A stretch of 38,073 nucleotides of DNA from a virus: positions 1 through 38,073 of the IMG/VR virus record IMGVR_UViG_3300027917_000092; one strand, written 5' to 3'. Under the pieces are notes generated by a model. The model saw only the letters and a list, made by a program, of their open reading frames with translations. It searched no databases and was not told where the DNA came from. The first letter of the stretch is position 1. The number at the start of each line of letters is the position of its first letter. The position numbers were made by a program, and so were the translations under genes. This document shows positions 7,370 to 15,212 of the stretch, one piece after another.

Positions 7370-7650
7370 TTTGCCTTATCTCCAAAAAGCAATATCAAAG
7401 TTATTATCATAATAATTGTTGGAATAACTGAGGCGATCCCGGCCGCCCGATAGATCACTTTATTATGGATCTTTTCACCATCTTCAATAGCCTGAATCCG
7501 CCTATGATGATCTTCGCATCTTGTCACCCGCCAGGTCTTAAATTCGGCATTAATAATATGCATCTCAGAGATCGCCTTGTTCATAATTGCGTGCAATTCC
7601 AATAAATCGGCCCTCAAAGCTTTCAAGTCTTTATCGTTTAATTCTGCCAT
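7366..7650 (-). CDS. XhlA-like lysis accessory protein (coiled coil plus C-terminal membrane anchor)
   Basis: 94 residues: a helical, coiled-coil N-terminal part ('KDLKALRADLLELHAIMNKAISEMHIINAEFKTW'), a basic linker with several histidines, and one membrane helix near the C-terminus ('AAGIASVIPTIIMIITLILLF', about 69-89) followed by GDKAK. This layout is that of haemolysin XhlA-family proteins, which act with holins in phage lysis. The stop overlaps the amidase start by four bases. A spanin-like or other membrane-tethered role is possible, since the assignment rests on layout alone. Confidence 0.55.
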   Translation of the reverse strand: MAELNDKDLKALRADLLELHAIMNKAISEMHIINAEFKTWRVTRCEDHHRRIQAIEDGEKIHNKVIYRAAGIASVIPTIIMIITLILLFGDKAK

Positions 7651-7659
7651 TGTTTTATC

Positions 7660-9162
7660 CTAAGTTGGCGATGGTGCGGCAGGGACTTCCAATAATTCAG
7701 ACTCCACGGTCAAATTGTTGAAATCTATTTTTTTTGACATGCAAAAAGTTGTGACACTAGCTTCGCCGTCGCCCTTCATGTAAGAGAGTGTCACCCTATG
7801 TCCTACATCATAATCAAGACCCTGAAGATCTTGCGTAATTTTCATCCGGATTCGCGGATCGATTTGATTATATGTCTCCATTTCCCGCTTAATCGCGAAA
7901 ATGGCTCTTGTCGCCCCATCCCGCACAAACGGCAAATGTAAAACCTGGACCTCGCCGCCAAGGAGATATTCTTGTTCCGGATTATCGGATCGCTGCTCCC
8001 GGAATTGAGTTGTTAAATCAACTCGCTTCCCCTTGATCCAAACATATTGTTCAGGATGATACCGCGAGGCATCAAGCGGGGCGGAGCCGACACATTCGAC
8101 CTCATAGACTCCCTGATGTCCGCCCGAGGGGAATTCTTCCCATTGTGTTTGATGTTTCCATGCAGTTGTTGTGGGGTTGTTTAAGCGAGAAGTAGATCCC
8201 CCCCTAACAATCACATTTTGGTGATATCGGATGAGTCCGATATTGCAATGAAATGCCGGGTCATATGAATATACGATATCTCCTATTATTCCATGCAGGG
8301 TTGTGACGGTTGTGAAATAGGCGGGATCGATTGTGCTTGTAAGAGAAAGCTTGCCTTGCATATCAAATGAAAGCCAAAAATAGGGGAAATGACGAACAAC
8401 TCTCTTCATCAATTCAAGAAGGGTTTCTCCCTCTTTGCGAACTACAAAATATTCTGAACTGCCCGCAGGATACCAATCCGCCTCATCGCAATTGGCGAAT
8501 TCCGTTTTGTTGAATATAGCCGAATCATCGCCCTCCGGATAATCGAAATCTTCGGTCGAATCGTCCTCGGCCGTAATAAAATCATAAATTATTGTCGAAA
8601 GTACTTTATACATGTTTGTATCATGCCATGCCCAGGGACAATAATATTTAATCGAACACAACCCAGTGAGAATGCCACCATTGAAATAGGCGTAAATCTC
8701 GATATCATCGGCATGATCTCCGTTATCCTTTAAAAATGGTGAGCAAAGCCCCGGATATGGCCTAATAGTATCTTGAGCAGTGAGATCCAAATCGGGCAAA
8801 ATATCTAATGTGTTTGGTTGGGGGACAATCATATAGGCGGGGAACGTGCCGCTAGATCCATAACAATTGATAGCGGGCGTGCCAGAAAATTGTCCCGCCA
8901 ACCCGCTTTCAACGACGATAATATGACCGCTATCTTTTTGAGTTTCTCCTGTCGCGTCTACTTCAAGAAAAAAATATCCGCTATCATTAGTCGGAGATTC
9001 GCCCGCCCTATATCTCATATACATTTGAGAAATCTCATTAATTTCCCACATCCAAAATGGTTGAGCAGGGGTTGCCGACATGTTATAGGTAATTAATTGA
9101 GTTACCGATACTGTGCCGGGAGCGTTATATCTTACAGAACTATAATGTGTCCAGTCTGCCAT
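7660..9162 (-). CDS. Putative tail hub/baseplate-like protein
   Basis: 500 residues, beta-rich. The stretch at about 238-280 ('EYFVVRKEGETLLELMKRVVRHFPYFWLSFDMQGKLSLTS') resembles the part of phage hub proteins where a short helix is followed by a tyrosine-rich strand and 'G.L.L'. The C-terminal third ends 'GHRVTLSYMKGDGEASVTTFCMSKKIDFNNLTVESELLE', again typical of hub proteins that finish with a small beta domain. It follows another tail protein and precedes the lysis cassette, the usual place for the tail-tip complex. I could not assign a named family. Confidence 0.55.
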   Translation of the reverse strand: MADWTHYSSVRYNAPGTVSVTQLITYNMSATPAQPFWMWEINEISQMYMRYRAGESPTNDSGYFFLEVDATGETQKDSGHIIVVESGLAGQFSGTPAINCYGSSGTFPAYMIVPQPNTLDILPDLDLTAQDTIRPYPGLCSPFLKDNGDHADDIEIYAYFNGGILTGLCSIKYYCPWAWHDTNMYKVLSTIIYDFITAEDDSTEDFDYPEGDDSAIFNKTEFANCDEADWYPAGSSEYFVVRKEGETLLELMKRVVRHFPYFWLSFDMQGKLSLTSTIDPAYFTTVTTLHGIIGDIVYSYDPAFHCNIGLIRYHQNVIVRGGSTSRLNNPTTTAWKHQTQWEEFPSGGHQGVYEVECVGSAPLDASRYHPEQYVWIKGKRVDLTTQFREQRSDNPEQEYLLGGEVQVLHLPFVRDGATRAIFAIKREMETYNQIDPRIRMKITQDLQGLDYDVGHRVTLSYMKGDGEASVTTFCMSKKIDFNNLTVESELLEVPAAPSPT

Positions 9163-9170
9163 GTCGCCCT

Positions 9171-9749
9171 CTACAGAGTATGATTCGCTCCGGTATCAAA
9201 TATATCGCCGTGATTCTCATTGAATCGACGCCGATAATATACCGCATGTCTCTGATCACAAACTATCCGCGCAATCTTCAATACAATATCCTTCTCCGCC
9301 CTACTCTGATCGGTGAAGATTACATCGATTACTCGACCTATCCACGGCGAGCAGGGAAGCTCTGATTCTGTCCCATCGGGATCAAATAAAAATATCTCAT
9401 GCTTGAGAAATGATTTTTTGGGATAAATCATGTAATTCCGGTCAAAACATTGAGTGACGCCGCTTATGTCGTAGAGCGAGAAATATCCATCACTATTATC
9501 AACTTCGATCTCATATTTGGGAAATCGCAAAGTCCCGGGGACTTTCAATGAAATATTATAGGCCGATGTCTGCCGAGATCCGGCATCAATAACTCTTTGC
9601 TTGGTCGGGTCAGTGTCATCATGAAAGAGGAATGTTGTCCATGTAGTTATCCCGAAATCAGTGGGAACAATCATTGACCATTTTTGGCGCACCTTGATAT
9701 TTCCCTCTCGGATTGCCGATAATTGCGCCGCCGTAAGTAATCCCGCCAT
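9171..9749 (-). CDS. Putative minor tail protein, 192 aa
   Basis: 192 residues, with alternating strands such as 'LRFPKYEIEVDNSDGYFSLYDI' and 'HEIFLFDPDGTESELPCSPWIGRVIDVIF', which resemble the ring-forming domain of hub-type tail proteins. With the next gene it may be one hub function split over two genes. The ATG overlaps the stop of the exported glycosidase-like protein as TAATG. No family name can be given with confidence. Confidence 0.5.
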   Translation of the reverse strand: MAGLLTAAQLSAIREGNIKVRQKWSMIVPTDFGITTWTTFLFHDDTDPTKQRVIDAGSRQTSAYNISLKVPGTLRFPKYEIEVDNSDGYFSLYDISGVTQCFDRNYMIYPKKSFLKHEIFLFDPDGTESELPCSPWIGRVIDVIFTDQSRAEKDIVLKIARIVCDQRHAVYYRRRFNENHGDIFDTGANHTL

Positions 9750-12700
9750 TAGTATTCAACCTCGACATCAAGATAGGGTCTGTATCCAGTTGTGATATTG
9801 GTATGTGTATAAATATCATAATAACTACTTGAGCCGGTCTTTATGAGGACAAACCAGAAACCCGCCTCGGGATTTCCGTCGCTCCAAGAGTCTACAATAT
9901 TATCAACATCGATTTCATACACTGTATCTGCATTCAGAGTTGTGTTTGTATAAATACTATAATTACGACATACCCGACTTGGACCAGGAATCATATTGAT
10001 GCTTTCCCACCATAGATAATCGTTAGTTTCGTCGTAGTGACGGAAGGAGGCATCATCAGCAGAGACCCAATCATCCGCAAATCTGAAATCCGCGCCCATT
10101 ACATAAAGGGTATCAGTTGCCCCGAGCACAATATCCTGTGAGGGGATAAATCCCAATGTGGCATCAGTGATAACTTTGCCAGCAAGAGAGTCGGCACAAT
10201 TGAAATACAATATCGCGATGCTTTCCTCTGGCGAATTATCCGCAATCGGCCAGCCGGTAGTATTATGATAAAATCTAACATAGTTGGTATTAGTCCATAC
10301 CGTTGTGGGATTCGCAGCAGAAAGAACTGCATCTTCCATTCCCGCTGTTATGTCGCGGTCATAGGATACCCGAGAAACCGCCGTAGTTGAATTGCTGAAA
10401 ATATATGTTATTGCTATAGGTGTTTCGCTATACTGTCTTGTTATCTCGTTTCCTGAGCGATCCTTCGCCCTCACTTTAATCGAAACCGCTTCGCCGGATC
10501 CCTGACTTTCGCCAAAGGTCCGCATATATGAATATGTAAAGCTATCTGTGTAGGCCGAGAACGAGGAAAATGCAGCCCCCGCGATGCTTATTGCAAATGA
10601 CCACCGGACTGCCTCATCCGCTGTAACTGCAATATATTGCTCATCATCAGCATAGGATGAGGTAACGGAAACAGAAGTGAATTCTGGAGCATGAATATCG
10701 CTGGTTCTGATCACGGTATCGCCATCAAGTGCAACATAATAAACAACTTCATATAGAAGCTCAAGAACCGGCCTGTTGGCGGTAGTCGCATGAGTGTGGG
10801 CGCAAGGAAGCACAACAGAAGATCCGGCATCAATTCCTACCAGGGCGATCCCGTTATTTGCGCCGCCATTTGCAATCTGTTGATAGAATGGCGTGACATC
10901 TGTTCGTTCCCAAGTCGCCGCCGTGATAGTTCGCCCCGAGATAAAGTTTACAAAACCATCTCCGGGTACGCCCTCTGAAGTATAGCGGGCGGGAGTTAGT
11001 GTTATATCTCCAAGATCATCATATTCCGTGATCGAGGTTTCGGCTCCGCCGCGAGAAGGCCAATACGTAGAAGTCGCCTCAATCATATATTCGGCATCAC
11101 AAGGGGAATTCCCGCCCGCGAAAAGATTGAGATCTGTCTTGGTCATCCCAACAAAAAACATCGTATCAGAAGACGATAATCCGGCGGTAGTTGCGTTTGG
11201 ACGCCAACAATAGGTTGCTCTCAGAACATTTGATCCCACGAAATTCGGAACACTATCGGTTCCGAAATATACGACCGCCCCTTCTACGTTACTACCATTT
11301 CCGAATAATTCATCTCTGATAAAAGTCCTGTCCACACTAATATTGTATAAGTTCAAATCAGTATCAACTTCGCTCCAATATCCGCGATAGGTTTGATCTG
11401 CCGCAGTGACGATTTTATGGAATCTGCCCCCATACCACGCCATCGAATCTGCAACATCATAATTTGTTGCATCCGCCGTGATAGCAACTTGGATTGTGTC
11501 TCGCATTTCTATAAATCGCGGGGTTGATCCCGCAGTGGCACAATAGGAAAATGGCCCCCTTCCCGTTTCCTCTATGAACCAATCTTGATGTTCCATCCCG
11601 AGCCGATGATCTACATTGAGCTTGAGATCAATCCCGCCGCTTGTATATTCGCGAATAAAGTGTGTCCCCATTCTTTCTCGGCGTATCGTATCCGTGGGTG
11701 CCCCCATAAGAGCCGGATCCGCCAACGGCGGATGGATTAAATTGTTAGCAGCATCTTCGCTCCAGGTGAACCACCGATAAGAAGCGTTAACATCTTTAGA
11801 TATGAAATCAGGATAGTACCGCCAATCACGCATATAGTAGGGAGCAATATAGCCTCCTGGTCCCGAACCACGCGGATCTACAACCATCGCGAGAGCCTCA
11901 ACAACTTGAGGAATAGAATCCGATTCAATCATGATTATCGGCAAGATCGGAGAACTTGACATATTTGTTAAATATGTCCAAATAAATTGATCCTGATCTT
12001 CGATACTTGGCGATTCTGAATTGTCTCCACCGCGCCAAGTATTATCAACCGGCTTGCAGGAATCGCGAAACGCATAATTGAAAAAATTATAATATGGATT
12101 ATGCGAATAATAGCATTGATAATTATCTGTGGTAAAGATCCCATCATAGCGATGAAAGCTTTCTATTTGTAAAACGTTCACATTTTCTAGCATAGAAGAA
12201 ACGCGATAGGGCGAAGTTCCATTAACTCCGATGATGAAATTCGGCCAGTAAGTCCGCATTGTATCCGCGAGTTCAGCAAGAAAGAGGTTGCGGGCGGCGA
12301 CGAGAGCTTTTTGTTCGCCCTCATCCGCCCCAATTGATACACCATCGTCATCAAGATCTACATCATTGACCGCGTGACAAGTATTCCCATTCCAGACATC
12401 GAATATCACGCCGAATCCCGCGAGATCGCAATCAGTACAGAAGGCACCATTCCAAACATCGCGCATATATTTGACATAATGAGTCCGTGCTCCCGCGATA
12501 AGCGGATTTAAAAAATACCCATCGCCGCCACCATATTTGATCGCCGCCGTATCGTCATCGGCTTCAAGTGCTATCCAAGATTTATCCGCCTTCTTGTAAA
12601 CTTCAGCATATCTATCCTGAACGAATGGACGCCATGTATAATCATATTGAGTTGTGCCATAAGCAACAAACGCAAGATCATGAGCGAGAACAATGATATC

Positions 12701-13072
12701 GCCGTTTCGATTCGATGTGCGTAGCGAATCAACGAAGTTTGTAACACTATGGGATGTATCAAACAAAATGATCATATCTATTTCGAGGATATCATGTTCT
12801 GCCCATTCGGAATACGTCGCATGATATTGTCCCGTACCATCATAAGTGCCCGTGCATTCAATTTGATTATTATATTGTCTCGCCGCCGTATAGTGGCCGT
12901 CGTGACTTTGGGCAAACGGAGAGCCTCCCGGTTCGCCACTAACACCAATCTCAAGTGCAGAATCACCCTGAACGCCAATGTGGTCGGTGATAATCGATTG
13001 CCCATTTACGATAGCCCCGATTGCAAGTATAATTGCCAATAGGACTACCCAAAGCAAAACAAAACTTCTCAT
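9749..13072 (-). CDS. Large exported protein: glycosidase-like domain, Ig-like domain and DNRLRE-like modules
   Basis: 1107 residues. The first 24 residues are a signal sequence or anchor: basic start, then 'VLLWVVLLAIILAIGAIV'. Residues about 95-470 look like an (alpha/beta)8 domain of the hypothetical glycoside hydrolase (GHL15) kind: 'GFGVIFDVWNG' (D225), an acidic 'DVDLDDDG' (237-244), 'LADTMRTYWPNFIIGVNG' (268-285) and 'VLQIESF' (E304). A DNRLRE-like beta-sandwich follows (about 540-790), then an Ig/fibronectin-like segment (about 800-890) and a second DNRLRE-like module (about 920-1107). It is encoded between tail genes with one-base overlaps on both sides. It may be a tail-borne depolymerase or an enzyme exported by the infected cell. 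Domain calls are by eye; catalysis is unproven. Confidence 0.6.
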   Translation of the reverse strand: MRSFVLLWVVLLAIILAIGAIVNGQSIITDHIGVQGDSALEIGVSGEPGGSPFAQSHDGHYTAARQYNNQIECTGTYDGTGQYHATYSEWAEHDILEIDMIILFDTSHSVTNFVDSLRTSNRNGDIIVLAHDLAFVAYGTTQYDYTWRPFVQDRYAEVYKKADKSWIALEADDDTAAIKYGGGDGYFLNPLIAGARTHYVKYMRDVWNGAFCTDCDLAGFGVIFDVWNGNTCHAVNDVDLDDDGVSIGADEGEQKALVAARNLFLAELADTMRTYWPNFIIGVNGTSPYRVSSMLENVNVLQIESFHRYDGIFTTDNYQCYYSHNPYYNFFNYAFRDSCKPVDNTWRGGDNSESPSIEDQDQFIWTYLTNMSSSPILPIIMIESDSIPQVVEALAMVVDPRGSGPGGYIAPYYMRDWRYYPDFISKDVNASYRWFTWSEDAANNLIHPPLADPALMGAPTDTIRRERMGTHFIREYTSGGIDLKLNVDHRLGMEHQDWFIEETGRGPFSYCATAGSTPRFIEMRDTIQVAITADATNYDVADSMAWYGGRFHKIVTAADQTYRGYWSEVDTDLNLYNISVDRTFIRDELFGNGSNVEGAVVYFGTDSVPNFVGSNVLRATYCWRPNATTAGLSSSDTMFFVGMTKTDLNLFAGGNSPCDAEYMIEATSTYWPSRGGAETSITEYDDLGDITLTPARYTSEGVPGDGFVNFISGRTITAATWERTDVTPFYQQIANGGANNGIALVGIDAGSSVVLPCAHTHATTANRPVLELLYEVVYYVALDGDTVIRTSDIHAPEFTSVSVTSSYADDEQYIAVTADEAVRWSFAISIAGAAFSSFSAYTDSFTYSYMRTFGESQGSGEAVSIKVRAKDRSGNEITRQYSETPIAITYIFSNSTTAVSRVSYDRDITAGMEDAVLSAANPTTVWTNTNYVRFYHNTTGWPIADNSPEESIAILYFNCADSLAGKVITDATLGFIPSQDIVLGATDTLYVMGADFRFADDWVSADDASFRHYDETNDYLWWESINMIPGPSRVCRNYSIYTNTTLNADTVYEIDVDNIVDSWSDGNPEAGFWFVLIKTGSSSYYDIYTHTNITTGYRPYLDVEVEY

Positions 13073-13416
13073 TACAGCCCCCAGTACAAATAACCGGAAG
13101 TCGAGCCACCATGTGTTCTAGTAACATAGATCGCGTCAAAAGTCGGTACATCGAACCCAACTGATTTCGCCGCCGGTATCCATATCGCCGTGTCGGCATC
13201 GCCCGTTGCCAATGATGGACAAACCCTGACCCCATCTCGCCAGAAAGAAATCTCTGCCGCATTGTCGGGGAAATAACACGAAAACTTGCCGTGGAATCCC
13301 CCAGTCGCGATGTGATAATTCGTCCCTGCACTCGCTTCATAGTGATTGCCAGTCACCGTCCAGCCAACACATAAGAGAGAAAGACCAATTGCCAAAACGA
13401 ACATCAACCATTTCAT
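13072..13416 (-). CDS. Small exported protein paired with the glycosidase-like protein
   Basis: 114 residues. 'MKWLMFVLAIGLSLLCVGWTVTG' is a likely signal peptide. The mature part is beta-rich and lysine-poor ('GKFSCYFPDNAAEISFWRDGVRVCP...GYLYWGL') with two cysteines that could pair outside the cytoplasm. The stop overlaps the start of the large exported protein as TAATG, so the two are probably made together. No family recognised. Its content suggests a small secreted or periplasmic partner. Confidence 0.6.
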   Translation of the reverse strand: MKWLMFVLAIGLSLLCVGWTVTGNHYEASAGTNYHIATGGFHGKFSCYFPDNAAEISFWRDGVRVCPSLATGDADTAIWIPAAKSVGFDVPTFDAIYVTRTHGGSTSGYLYWGL

Positions 13417-13418
13417 TT

Positions 13419-15212
13419 TTACAACTCCCTGCTAGTGACATCCGCCAAATCCGGATTATAGGCTACTTGTTCAAGAACTAAATTACCAGTCCAATGAGTA
13501 GACCCGCCCGCTGCTCGGGGCACGCTCGGAATTGCCTTGATAAGATATGATCGCCCGCGTGCCGCAATGATTGGTTGGATTGATCCGGGATCTCTCAATT
13601 GTCTATCTATGTGTGCAACCTTGTGTTCGCTCCACGCCTCGCGATCGAGCCGTGTTGTTAGAAATGGACAACCACAATTCCCATAAGCATTTTCTCCAAT
13701 CCTGAAAGAAAAGCTTGTACCATCGTCGATTTGAACTTCTTGATCCGAGATATCTGATTCACGGACCTTTTCTTGTCCATTTAGATACAATGCGATATAA
13801 CTATTCGCTCGAACCACACATGCCGTGTTGATCTCCCCCACCCTTAATTCTCCCGGAATATTGGCATTAATATAGGTCGCGGCATCGCGCCAGAAGGATA
13901 ATTGAGTTGCATTAGTTCCAAATGTGTAATTTGAAATTAAGAAAAGTCCGGCACTTGATACCGGAGAGCTCAATCTTCCGAATCCGATATGTCCCAGAAA
14001 TATTTCCTCACTAAAATCTTTCGGTACGAAAAATGAACATATCCAAGAGAACCGCGTAGGCTGATAATCGGCAATTGGGACATGTACAGATTGAGCCCCG
14101 TCAACTGATGCATTATACGGCTTCCAATGAGTATGATACATCCGCGCCGACCATGTATCGTCCCAAAAGATTGCGATAGGACCAACCTCGAAATCTATTG
14201 TATGAGTCCCCGATGATCCACCGGCTACAATCTGAATTCTAATAGCGGTCGTTGTTGACCAATCTTCACGAGTCGCTAAATAAATAGGAGTCCATTCAGA
14301 TAAATCATATGGATGAGAATCTTGATATGGATATATCGATGCCACATCCCCCGTAACCGTTCCAAAGGTTGATGCCTTACCTAGTGAGATTTGTCCGGAT
14401 GGACCGAAATATCCACGTACAAAAACAACGGCCGAGGCGAATTTCGTCCCGGATGTCGCCGAAGTGCAATCAACATCATAATAGATCCAGCGAAGGCCCG
14501 ATCTGGAATCCATGTTTACCTGCAAAGATCCGGGGCAATCGGTATGGCCGAATCCAGTTGCATTATATCCAAAAGTGATCCCGGTTCCCTGCCCCGTCCA
14601 ACCATGAACAGTAGAGCTTGTTGGATGATCAGGATCGGCGTTATTATGCTCGCCACAATTAAAAAGTTGCCCCGCCCCGCCAGGAGTTTCGCAGATCCTA
14701 GCAAAACGAGAAACATGTCCCTCTTTCATGATACCATTATGAATATGATTGTCCCAATAGTGCAATCGTGTCGATGAGCCCTGATTTGTGCAAGTGAATT
14801 TCCCGGTCAAATCGAAATAATTGAAAAGATCTAGCGCCCTCCAGCCCACAACTGTTTTTTCTCCAAAACCAGGGGTAAAGAGAACCTTTGTCCGGGCATT
14901 CATCCATTGATGAAGTTTCCGCCTTTTTTCAGATGAGATATAATCAATTGCTAATGTAATTTTATCGCGAAACATCCGGATAACCCGATCTTGTTGTCCG
15001 GAGGAATAATTTAAAACCGAATCCATGTCTATATGTGTTTGGGGCAACGGAATAGCAGCGGGTTCTCCATATGGATCAGAGAGCTCGATTTCATCATGAT
15101 CATTCAGGTATTTCGTTGATCCATAATCCACGAGATCGCTATCCTCATAAACATCATAACGATCATCTTCGCGGACTATAGAAAAAAGCGGAGCGGGATT
15201 CGCTGCACTCAT
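13419..15212 (-). CDS. Distal-tail-like protein with LamG/concanavalin-like insertion
   Basis: 597 residues. The N-terminal part (about 1-120) has features of a tail-tip ring protein: 'DRVIRMFRDKITLAIDYISSEKRRKLHQWMNARTKVLFTPGFGEKTV'. The centre holds beta-sandwich segments, and about 430-540 reads like a LamG/concanavalin domain ('TACVVRANSYIALYLNGQEKVRE', 'FSFRIGENAYG', 'DREAWSEHKVAHIDRQL'). The last 45 residues return to tail-protein style ('YLIKAIPSVPRA...TGNLVLEQVAYNPDLADV'). This fits a distal tail protein interrupted by a sugar-binding module, an arrangement known from evolved distal tail proteins. It follows the tape-measure gene directly (TAATG overlap), the usual place for that protein. 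Confidence 0.55.
   Translation of the reverse strand: MSAANPAPLFSIVREDDRYDVYEDSDLVDYGSTKYLNDHDEIELSDPYGEPAAIPLPQTHIDMDSVLNYSSGQQDRVIRMFRDKITLAIDYISSEKRRKLHQWMNARTKVLFTPGFGEKTVVGWRALDLFNYFDLTGKFTCTNQGSSTRLHYWDNHIHNGIMKEGHVSRFARICETPGGAGQLFNCGEHNNADPDHPTSSTVHGWTGQGTGITFGYNATGFGHTDCPGSLQVNMDSRSGLRWIYYDVDCTSATSGTKFASAVVFVRGYFGPSGQISLGKASTFGTVTGDVASIYPYQDSHPYDLSEWTPIYLATREDWSTTTAIRIQIVAGGSSGTHTIDFEVGPIAIFWDDTWSARMYHTHWKPYNASVDGAQSVHVPIADYQPTRFSWICSFFVPKDFSEEIFLGHIGFGRLSSPVSSAGLFLISNYTFGTNATQLSFWRDAATYINANIPGELRVGEINTACVVRANSYIALYLNGQEKVRESDISDQEVQIDDGTSFSFRIGENAYGNCGCPFLTTRLDREAWSEHKVAHIDRQLRDPGSIQPIIAARGRSYLIKAIPSVPRAAGGSTHWTGNLVLEQVAYNPDLADVTSREL

Noticed and set aside
13072-13416. Possible lipoprotein signal in the small exported protein (SLLC)
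   Set aside because: The residue before the cysteine is Leu, not Gly/Ala/Ser, so it does not fit a lipobox.
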